From NCBI GenBank assembly GCA_002343545.1, contig DDRA01000012.1, positions 1 through 5,024 of the forward strand: a stretch of 5,024 bases of DNA, written 5' to 3'. This document shows, in pieces, positions 1-5,024 of this stretch. The DNA is from Bacteriovoracaceae bacterium UBA2428. Lineage in GTDB: Bacteria > Bdellovibrionota > UBA2428. The notes beneath the pieces were generated by a model. It worked only from the letters and a program-made list of their open reading frames with translations, made no database searches and was not told where the DNA came from. The stretch's first letter is position 1. Each line of letters starts with the position of its first letter. The position numbers and the translations under genes were made by a program.

Positions 1-774
1 TGTGCGCTCTGCCGTGCGCGCGGCATCCCGCTTCGTCCCAAGGCGAGCCACGGAAGGCTCGTGCTGCTGTCGATGCTCGGGGTCACGCTCAACCAGGTCT
101 TCTTCGCGCTCGGCCTGGAGCGCTCGACGCCGACGGAGGCGGCCTTCATCTGCACGAGCATTCCCGTTTGGGTCTACCTCACGGCGCTCGTCATCGGGAA
201 CGAACGCGTCGACTGGCGAAGGCTCGTCGGCATCGGCACGGCCATCGGCGGGATCTGGATGCTCTTCGGGCGTCCGCAGGGCGCCGCGAGTTTCTTTAAC
301 TTCGCCAACGCGGCCGTCTACGGCCTCTACGTCGCGCTCGCCTGGCGCGAAATGCGCTCGCACCACCCTTTCGCGCTGCTCTTCTGGCTCTTCCTCTACG
401 GCGGCGCCGCGATGGCCCTCGCTTCGGCCGTCCTCTCTTTCGCGGGCCTCGCGAGGGTTGAGACGCTCACGTCGCTCGGCGACGCCGCCCTCTGGTGGCG
501 CGCGGCTTACCTCGTGGGCGTCGGCACCGTGCTGACCTACGCCTGCAACGCCTACGCCGCCCGACGCTTTCCGGCCTCGGTCATCGGCGTCGCGATCACC
601 GCGCAGCCCTTGCTTACGGCCGCGCTCGAACGCCTTCTCTATCGACAAGCGCTCGACGCGCGACTCGGCGCCGCCGGCGCGCTCATCTGCGGAGGCGTCG
701 CCCTCTCGAGCCTCGCCGCGATCCCCCGCCGCAAGCGCGACGATCCGCCCACGAAAGGAAAGCTTTCCGTATGA
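1..774 (+). CDS. EamA/DMT-family transporter, 5'-truncated
   Basis: C-terminal 257 residues of an inner-membrane drug/metabolite transporter superfamily (EamA) protein; reading frame 1 is open to the left edge, so the start lies outside. Family members have about 300 residues, ten transmembrane helices and two repeated EamA halves. Hydrophobic segments lie near fragment residues 20-39, 46-66, 75-90, 97-115, 124-150, 166-186, 192-210 and 221-241. The end of the first half shows the typical LNQVFFALGLERSTPTEAAF stretch, then an IPVW turn and a GNER loop before the next helix. The second half begins near residue 97. The tail (residues 243-257) is basic and polar, as expected for a cytoplasmic end. 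The substrate cannot be read from sequence: this family exports or imports amino acids, nucleosides and other metabolites. The stop TGA (772-774) overlaps the next start as ATGA, implying one operon with translational coupling. Family call firm, substrate unknown. Confidence 0.9.
   Translation, partial: CALCRARGIPLRPKASHGRLVLLSMLGVTLNQVFFALGLERSTPTEAAFICTSIPVWVYLTALVIGNERVDWRRLVGIGTAIGGIWMLFGRPQGAASFFNFANAAVYGLYVALAWREMRSHHPFALLFWLFLYGGAAMALASAVLSFAGLARVETLTSLGDAALWWRAAYLVGVGTVLTYACNAYAARRFPASVIGVAITAQPLLTAALERLLYRQALDARLGAAGALICGGVALSSLAAIPRRKRDDPPTKGKLSV
757..768 (+). promoter_or_regulatory. Ribosome binding site of the thioredoxin-like gene, inside a 12-base palindrome
   Basis: The sequence GGAAAGCTTTCC is a perfect palindrome, and its left half is the only purine-rich Shine-Dalgarno-like stretch (AAAGGAAAG, 754-762) ahead of the ATG at 771. 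The spacing from GGA to ATG is about 11 bases, slightly long. It lies within the last codons of the transporter gene, so ribosomes finishing that gene would pass over it. The palindrome could hold the site in a weak hairpin, but with no loop bases to spare this is doubtful. The ribosome-binding role is an inference and the palindrome may be chance. Confidence 0.4.
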
Positions 775-2606
775 ATTTCTCCCGCTTTGCTCTCGGCCTC
801 TCGGTCGCCCTCGCGACGCCCGCCGGGGCCGCCGATTTCGCGAAGTACGCCTTCGACTATTTTGACCGGCACGGGCTCGCGAAGGGGGAGCGCACGAACC
901 CGGCCACGCCCGACGCCGAGGTCCCGCTCGCCAAGTTCGACGAAGGCGAAACGAAGGCCGTGCTCGACCTCTACCGCGCTTCGCTCCCGTCCAAGGCCAC
1001 GCGCTGGACGACCCAAACGATCCTGAGCGGGTACACGCTACCCCAGGCGCCGACGGGGGCGCGCTTCGACAACGAAACCCTCGTCCGCGCCTACGACGGA
1101 AAACGGCTCCTCGGCACCTTCCGTCCCGTCGCGACGACGACCGGCTGCGACTCCGGCTGCCTGCCCGTCGTCTTTCACCTCTCGCTCACGGACAAAGGGC
1201 AGGTCAAGGCGATCCTCGAAGATCCGCGTTCGCCGCTCACGAAGATCCATCACCAGCCGCTTTCCGCGGCCGAAAAGAAAAAGCTGCTCTCCATCGCGCG
1301 CGAGCTCCCGAAGGGCCTCGATTGGATCGACGGAAACGCCGGGCTCGCGGATGCCCGCGGCGCGTTTCCGCCCTCGACCTGGTCCCCCTTGCGGGGAAGC
1401 CTCGTCGAAGGCGCCGCCTACACGAGCTACCGCGTCTACGAAGCTTCTCTCGGCGCGCGCCTGGCCCTTTCGAAGGCCGCGAGAAGCGCGCGCGACAAGG
1501 AACTCGACGCCGAGCGGACGGAGGAGGGCACCTGGTTGCGAGCCGCGAATCCCGAGGAGCTTCGCAAGCGTCTCTTCGCCACGGCCGAGGCCGTCCCGCC
1601 GCCCGTCCCCACCCCGGCGCTCCGTGCGGCTTACCGCCACGTCGGCCCGGCCATCGCGTGGCTCGGGAGCCAAGACCGGCTCAGCTTGAAGGAAGCCAAC
1701 GACCTGCTCGGAAAACTCGGCGGCTGGCAGCGCGAGCGGCGCGCGGACCTCATGTCGCTCTACCGCGAACTCCTGCGCACGCCGCGTACGCGACCGTGGG
1801 TCGCGGCGTTCCTCGCCCAAAAGACCTTTCCCTTCGAGCCCGAAAACCTGCGCCGGCTCTACGCCGAACTCGCCTCCGCGCAAGCGCCGACGCTCGCGCC
1901 GGAAGATTGGCTCACCGAGGATCTCGCGGGAGATCCCGGATTGCTTACGGTCGCGATCGAGCGGAATCGCGACGTGAAGGGCCGGGAAGACCTCGTCGTC
2001 GCGCTCGAAGCCACGCGGGCCCTCCGCTACCCTCGGCTGGACGCCGCGCGCGCCTGGCTTCGCTCTCCCGCCGCCGCCTCGAAGAAAGGGCGCGAAGCGA
2101 GCGCGAAGGCCGCCGAGCTCGAGCGCAACCGCTGGCGCCAGAAGCTCGCGCCGACCCCGCGTCCCTTCCCCAAGCTCCAGGCGCGCAACGCGAGCGACGC
2201 GAAGATCGTCGAACTTCCCCGTCCCGACCCCGTGCGGCTCTACGTCTTCTTCGCCGCCTGGTGCCCGCATTGCCTCGAGACCGTGGGTAAATGGAGCCGC
2301 GCCGGATGGAAGGAATCGACGTGGAAGCGCGTTCAGCTCGTCGAGATCCACCCGGGCGACCGCAGCGTGGCCGACTTCTGCAAGGAGACGCAGCTGCCGG
2401 CCGAAGTCTGCGGACGCATCGTGAAGCTGGGGGATCTCCGGCAGTCCCCCGAGGTCCAAGCCGTGTTGGGCGTGGAGGGGATTCCGTACCTCATCGCGAC
2501 GAACGGCCGCGGGCAGATCCGTTTCGAGAACCTTCGGCTGCCGAGCGCCGAAGGCGCCGACCCCGAGCGGGAACTGCTGACCGCGCTCGAGGTCGCCGAA
2601 CCTTAG
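771..2606 (+). CDS. Exported protein with C-terminal thioredoxin-like domain (CPHC)
   Basis: 611 residues. The ATG at 771 is chosen because it starts a Sec signal peptide: basic start (R5), hydrophobic residues 6-16, and an AGA-A type cleavage site near 20/21. There is no lipobox, so a soluble periplasmic protein is likely. Residues about 485-611 form a thioredoxin-like domain. Strand LYVFFAAW leads into the active site C498-P-H-C501; a later strand carries the probable cis-proline in GIPYL (P572), followed by the usual NGRGQI turn. CPHC is the dipeptide type seen in DsbA, but the domain lacks an obvious DsbA helical insertion and looks closer to the TlpA/thioredoxin fold. Residues about 22-480 match no family I recognise: an N-terminal part with a GCDSGC pair (C126, C130), then a largely helical, charged region (about 225-460) without cysteines. 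The only other cysteines are C537 and C547. Likely thiol-disulfide oxidoreductase activity, direction and partner unknown. Coupled to the upstream transporter; convergent with the downstream amidohydrolase. Confidence 0.9.
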   Translation: MNFSRFALGLSVALATPAGAADFAKYAFDYFDRHGLAKGERTNPATPDAEVPLAKFDEGETKAVLDLYRASLPSKATRWTTQTILSGYTLPQAPTGARFDNETLVRAYDGKRLLGTFRPVATTTGCDSGCLPVVFHLSLTDKGQVKAILEDPRSPLTKIHHQPLSAAEKKKLLSIARELPKGLDWIDGNAGLADARGAFPPSTWSPLRGSLVEGAAYTSYRVYEASLGARLALSKAARSARDKELDAERTEEGTWLRAANPEELRKRLFATAEAVPPPVPTPALRAAYRHVGPAIAWLGSQDRLSLKEANDLLGKLGGWQRERRADLMSLYRELLRTPRTRPWVAAFLAQKTFPFEPENLRRLYAELASAQAPTLAPEDWLTEDLAGDPGLLTVAIERNRDVKGREDLVVALEATRALRYPRLDAARAWLRSPAAASKKGREASAKAAELERNRWRQKLAPTPRPFPKLQARNASDAKIVELPRPDPVRLYVFFAAWCPHCLETVGKWSRAGWKESTWKRVQLVEIHPGDRSVADFCKETQLPAEVCGRIVKLGDLRQSPEVQAVLGVEGIPYLIATNGRGQIRFENLRLPSAEGADPERELLTALEVAEP

Positions 2607-2628
2607 GCGTAACGGAAAGCCCGGCCTA
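2604..2628. terminator. Possible weak bidirectional terminator hairpin between convergent genes
   Basis: The 19-base gap between the convergent genes, plus both stop codons, can fold: TAGGC (2604-2608) pairs with GCCTA (2624-2628), a four-base bulge GTAA follows, then CGG (2613-2615) pairs with CCG (2621-2623) around an AAAGC loop. The two TAG stops form the base of the stem. There is no T-tract on either side, so it is not a canonical intrinsic terminator. It may only impede readthrough, or it may be chance in GC-rich DNA. Confidence 0.22.
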
Positions 2629-4737
2629 GAGATCGCCTTCCGCGGCGGCGTCCGCGCCGTCCTCGTCGGACCCTTCCGTCGCGCCGGTCACGAGCGGAGA
2701 CCAGCCCGTCGCGAGGCGATCGCGCGTGCGACGCGACGTGCGTCCGCGCACGTTCGCGGGAAGCTCCTTCGAGACGTAGCTTTCGAAGCGCTCCGTGTAA
2801 GCGGCGTCTTCGCACGAGAAGAGGGGATCGAGCTTGGCGATCTTGGCTTGCTCGCTCGACTTGAGCGTCGCGCGGTACTGCGCGGTCGTCGCGGTGAGCA
2901 GCTTCTCGATCTGCGAAGCCTTGAGGATCGCGCCTTCGCCGGACTTCTTCGTGTCGTATTCCGGCTTCCAGACGTAGCGGAAAGCCTTCGGCGCGGAGCA
3001 TTTTTCGGCCACGCGCTCGACTAGGTTCGCGCCGCCGAGATCCTTCGCGACGTTTTCCATGAGATCGGCGTCGCCGAAGACCGGCTGCCCGGCGATCACG
3101 ACCAAGTTGAGATCTTCCTGGCGGCTCTGGACGAGCGCCGTGTAGGGGTTCTGCCCCGGCTTACGCGCGACCAAGGTGAGGTCGGCCGTGTAGCCCGGCG
3201 CGACGCGGCCGAAGCGGTCTTCGATCTTGAGCGCCTTCGCGGCGTTGATCGTCACCATCTCGACGATCTGTTCGTCGGTGAGCTTCCAGCGCGCCTGGTC
3301 GGCGTAAGCGCGCGCGAGGCGCATTTCGTCGAGGATATTCTTGGATCCGGTCGGGGACCAATCCGAGCCGAGCGTGATGTTCGCGCGGGCGCGGACGGCC
3401 GCGTCGACGCGCAAGGTCTCGCCGTAGAGGAGCAGGTTCGAGAAGGGCGACCAGACGAAGCTCACGCCCATGCGGCTCGCTTCGGCGATCTCGCGCTCGC
3501 TCATGCCGACCCCGTGGATGAGGATCATGCCCGGGAAGGCGAGGCCGTAGCGCTTGAGGTACGACCACTCCGACTGGTTGTAGGCGTCGTCGCGGCGGCC
3601 TTCGGAGAGATGGACGAACATGACGGGCTTCGAGGTTTCCTTGAAGAACTTTTGGACGCTGCGACGGGCGGGCCACTCCCACATGCCAATGAAGCGGCGA
3701 ACGGAGGACGGGATCGTGAGGACGCCCCCCTTGCTCAGGAAATCCGCCGCGTGGTCGTCGGTCAGCGCGCCCGTCAGCTGGACGTAACCCTTCGAGGTGC
3801 CCTTGCCGAAGAGGAAGATCTCCATGGCGGCGAGCTGCTTTTCGAGTTTCTTGGCGTCGCTCAGCTTGTAGCGGTTGCCGAGCAGGTCGGCGAGCGAAGC
3901 CTGGATCTTCCGGAAGGAGGTCGGCGAAACGTCGCCGGCCTTCACGTTGAAGTCGTCGCCCACGAGAAGTCGCAAGCCGCGGGCGAGGTCCCGACGCTCT
4001 TCCTTGAAGAGGTCGAACCACTCGCGCACGGTCATGCCGCCGCCGAAGTCTTCCTCGGCCAAGAAGGATTCGAAGGCCTTCTCGTAGCTCATCCCTTTCT
4101 TCATGCGCTGCTCGAAACCGTAGGGAATGTAGATCGTGCGGATGTAACCCGGATCGATGATGTCGACGAGGTTGCGGATCTTGCGCGCGTCGAACTCTCC
4201 CTGGAGATCGACGTTGCGGGCTCCGTAGCCCTTCGCGCAGGATCCGTCGCCGCCGATGCCCTGCATCGCCGTCGCGCCGCCCGCGATCGCCTTGAGCTCG
4301 GCCCAACGGACGGCCGCGCACGTGACGTGCCCCTTGATGGGCTTCATGTTGAGCGAGGTCGCGTCTTTATAGGGCGCGTACTTTTGCCGCCACTCGAAGC
4401 GGTTCACGAACTGGGATTTCGCCTCGCTCCAGAGCGGGAGCACGTTGTATTTGACGTGCCCGTGCATATCCATGAGGCCGGGGAACACGAAGGATTCCGT
4501 CTGAACGACGCTCGCCGAAGCGGGCGGCGCCTTGTCCTCGATCGCGGTGATCCGGTCGCCCAGGATGCGCAGCCAAACGCGTTCGTCCGGCTTCTCGGGC
4601 AGGTATCCCGAAAGGTACCAAGTCGTGGTCGAGGCAACATCGCGCGAATCGACGACGGGAGCCGGTTCGCGGCTCGAACAGGCGACGAGACTCGCCCCGA
4701 AAACAAAAAGGCCGATTCGATTCCAACCGATGCGCAT
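2626..4737 (-). CDS. Lipoprotein metal-dependent amidohydrolase, ATZ/TRZ-like branch
   Basis: 703 residues. The start at 4737 gives a class II signal peptide with lipobox LVAC (C20), followed by serine, so the product is probably an outer-membrane-anchored lipoprotein facing the periplasm. A G-run lies 4-10 bases upstream of the ATG in place of a classical Shine-Dalgarno. Residues about 35-83 and 510-555 should form the composite beta-sandwich, with a TIM barrel between. Metal-site pattern: H92-G-H94 in the PGLMDMHGH strand, H376 in FVHLSE (with E379), H408 in LIHG, a WSPFSN segment (429-434) and D459 in TLGSDWSPTGS. The H-x-x-E plus SPxSN plus late Asp layout is that of mononuclear ATZ/TRZ-type hydrolases (triazine hydrolases, guanine and related deaminases). 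H94 to H376 is 282 residues, about 110 more than usual, caused by a charged helical insertion around 205-330. About 150 residues follow the sandwich, ending in a basic then acidic tail. Catalytically competent by motif; substrate unknown. Own transcription unit, divergent from the next lipoprotein. Confidence 0.93.
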   Translation of the reverse strand: MRIGWNRIGLFVFGASLVACSSREPAPVVDSRDVASTTTWYLSGYLPEKPDERVWLRILGDRITAIEDKAPPASASVVQTESFVFPGLMDMHGHVKYNVLPLWSEAKSQFVNRFEWRQKYAPYKDATSLNMKPIKGHVTCAAVRWAELKAIAGGATAMQGIGGDGSCAKGYGARNVDLQGEFDARKIRNLVDIIDPGYIRTIYIPYGFEQRMKKGMSYEKAFESFLAEEDFGGGMTVREWFDLFKEERRDLARGLRLLVGDDFNVKAGDVSPTSFRKIQASLADLLGNRYKLSDAKKLEKQLAAMEIFLFGKGTSKGYVQLTGALTDDHAADFLSKGGVLTIPSSVRRFIGMWEWPARRSVQKFFKETSKPVMFVHLSEGRRDDAYNQSEWSYLKRYGLAFPGMILIHGVGMSEREIAEASRMGVSFVWSPFSNLLLYGETLRVDAAVRARANITLGSDWSPTGSKNILDEMRLARAYADQARWKLTDEQIVEMVTINAAKALKIEDRFGRVAPGYTADLTLVARKPGQNPYTALVQSRQEDLNLVVIAGQPVFGDADLMENVAKDLGGANLVERVAEKCSAPKAFRYVWKPEYDTKKSGEGAILKASQIEKLLTATTAQYRATLKSSEQAKIAKLDPLFSCEDAAYTERFESYVSKELPANVRGRTSRRTRDRLATGWSPLVTGATEGSDEDGADAAAEGDL

Positions 4738-4823
4738 ATTCCCCCCCGCGAAAAACGAAGCTCCGCCGGGCAGCCGTGCCCCCCGGAAAGCTCCCGACCC
4801 CCGAAGTCGTGGATCTCGCTAAG

Positions 4824-4829
4824 ATTTTA
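4824..4829 (-). promoter_or_regulatory. Candidate -10 element for the amidohydrolase gene
   Basis: Read on the - strand this is TAAAAT, five of six matches to the TATAAT consensus, in the most A/T-rich patch of the intergenic region. Upstream lies a T-rich stretch (complement of 4844-4850), but nothing resembling TTGACA at a 16-18 base spacing. Transcription from here would give a leader of roughly 80 bases before the ATG at 4737. Weak evidence: a match this short is easily found by chance. Confidence 0.18.
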
Positions 4830-4886
4830 AACGGCCTCGACCGCAAAAAACCACCGCTAAGCCCACGCGGGTCGGTCAGTTTTTCA

Positions 4887-4922
4887 TCCGGACTTCTTTC
4901 GGCGACGACGGAAGTTGCCGGA
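4887..4922 (+). repeat. Inverted repeat / potential hairpin upstream of the lipoprotein start
   Basis: TCCGGACTTC (4887-4896) pairs with GAAGT-TG-CCGGA (4911-4922): ten base pairs with one two-base bulge and a 14-base loop. It ends 41 bases before the ATG at 4964. There is no following T-tract, so it is not a terminator. It could be a leader-RNA structure or an imperfect operator for the rightward or both divergent genes. The pairing is seen directly; any function is inference. Confidence 0.3.
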
Positions 4923-4963
4923 AAGACTTGTCTCGGAGAGCCGGCTCGGATTGGCTGATCGCC

Positions 4964-5024
4964 ATGACGTCAAAATCCCGTCACGCCTTTCTCGCTTCGG
5001 CCCTCTTTCTGCTGGCTTGCGCGT
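4964..5024 (+). CDS. N-terminus of a lipoprotein, truncated by window end
   Basis: Twenty codons are visible: a polar, basic n-region (K4, R6, H7), a hydrophobic core (residues 8-17) and a lipobox LLAC with the acceptor cysteine at residue 19, followed by alanine. This is a complete class II (Lsp-processed) signal peptide, which supports the ATG at 4964. An in-frame TTG at 4928 would give an unusually long, charged n-region and is less likely. No good Shine-Dalgarno sits 5-12 bases upstream. Alanine after the cysteine is compatible with outer-membrane sorting. The mature protein lies outside the window, so no function can be assigned. It is divergent from the amidohydrolase, which is also a lipoprotein, so shared regulation is possible. 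Confidence 0.72.
   Translation, partial: MTSKSRHAFLASALFLLACA

Larger units (their letters stand above)
4738..4963. promoter_or_regulatory. Divergent intergenic region
   Basis: This stretch separates the starts of the amidohydrolase (leftward) and the partial lipoprotein (rightward), so it should hold promoters for both. It contains the only A/T-rich patches in the window outside genes, near 4820-4831, 4844-4850 and 4880-4887, consistent with promoter DNA. No strong sigma-70 pair is visible on either strand. Also present are a hairpin (4887-4922) and a small inverted repeat AGAC-TT-GTCT (4924-4933). A GTG-started frame of 60 codons crosses it (4776-4958) but looks non-coding. Confidence 0.55.

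Noticed and set aside
495..770. Upstream extension of the thioredoxin-like reading frame into the transporter gene.
   Set aside because: The extension is arginine-rich off-frame sequence, and the signal peptide begins exactly at the ATG at 771.
1322..2290. Open frame of 322 codons on the + strand, in another frame inside the thioredoxin-like gene.
   Set aside because: Extremely arginine-rich translation typical of an off-frame reading of GC-rich codons, and it stops inside the real thioredoxin domain.
1038..2459. Open frame of 473 codons on the - strand opposite the thioredoxin-like gene.
   Set aside because: Arginine- and glycine-rich translation without recognisable structure, antisense to a gene with a signal peptide and a CPHC domain. 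Treated as a shadow of GC-rich coding.
3514..4830. Open frame of 438 codons on the + strand opposite the amidohydrolase.
   Set aside because: Its translation has no domain or motif, and it lies antisense to a gene with a signal peptide and complete metal-binding motifs. Long antisense frames are expected when third codon positions are mostly G or C.
4842..4850. A-run after CCGC in the intergenic region, considered as part of a terminator.
   Set aside because: There is no stable GC-rich stem next to it on the appropriate side, and it lies upstream of both gene starts, where a terminator is not expected.
4776..4958. GTG-started frame of 60 codons in the divergent intergenic region, ending five bases before the lipoprotein ATG.
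   Set aside because: Third positions are only about 58% G/C, well below the real genes here. There is no clear ribosome binding site, and it spans the likely promoter and hairpin region. A small peptide cannot be wholly excluded; conservation or ribosome profiling would decide.

Overview
The window is GC-rich (about two thirds G+C by eye) and densely coded. G or C dominates third codon positions, which is why long spurious frames run opposite the real genes. Two class II lipoprotein signal peptides and one Sec-type signal peptide point to a Gram-negative bacterium with an active periplasm. A high-GC member of the former Deltaproteobacteria or Bdellovibrionota would fit, but this taxonomic guess is weak. 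There are no RNA genes, CRISPR arrays, insertion sequences or other mobile-element signs.

Layout, left to right: (1) the C-terminal part of an EamA/DMT-family membrane transporter on the + strand, cut by the left edge (1-774). (2) A 611-residue exported protein on the + strand (771-2606). Its start codon overlaps the transporter stop as ATGA. It ends in a thioredoxin-like domain with a CPHC active site, and about 480 preceding residues match no family I can name. (3) Converging on it after 19 bases, a 703-residue lipoprotein amidohydrolase on the - strand (2626-4737). It carries the full metal-site pattern of the ATZ/TRZ-like branch, a large insertion in the barrel and a charged tail. (4) A 226-base divergent intergenic region (4738-4963) with a good hairpin and a weak promoter candidate. 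(5) The first 20 codons of another lipoprotein on the + strand (4964 to the right edge).

The transporter and thioredoxin-like gene are probably co-transcribed and translationally coupled. The amidohydrolase is a separate unit whose promoter would lie in the divergent region. Genes 2, 3 and 4 all encode exported products, so the locus is centred on the cell envelope, but nothing in the sequence ties them to one pathway. The most unusual items are the thioredoxin fusion, with three possible cysteine pairs, and the enlarged lipoprotein amidohydrolase. I see no defence system or other clearly new multi-gene system.
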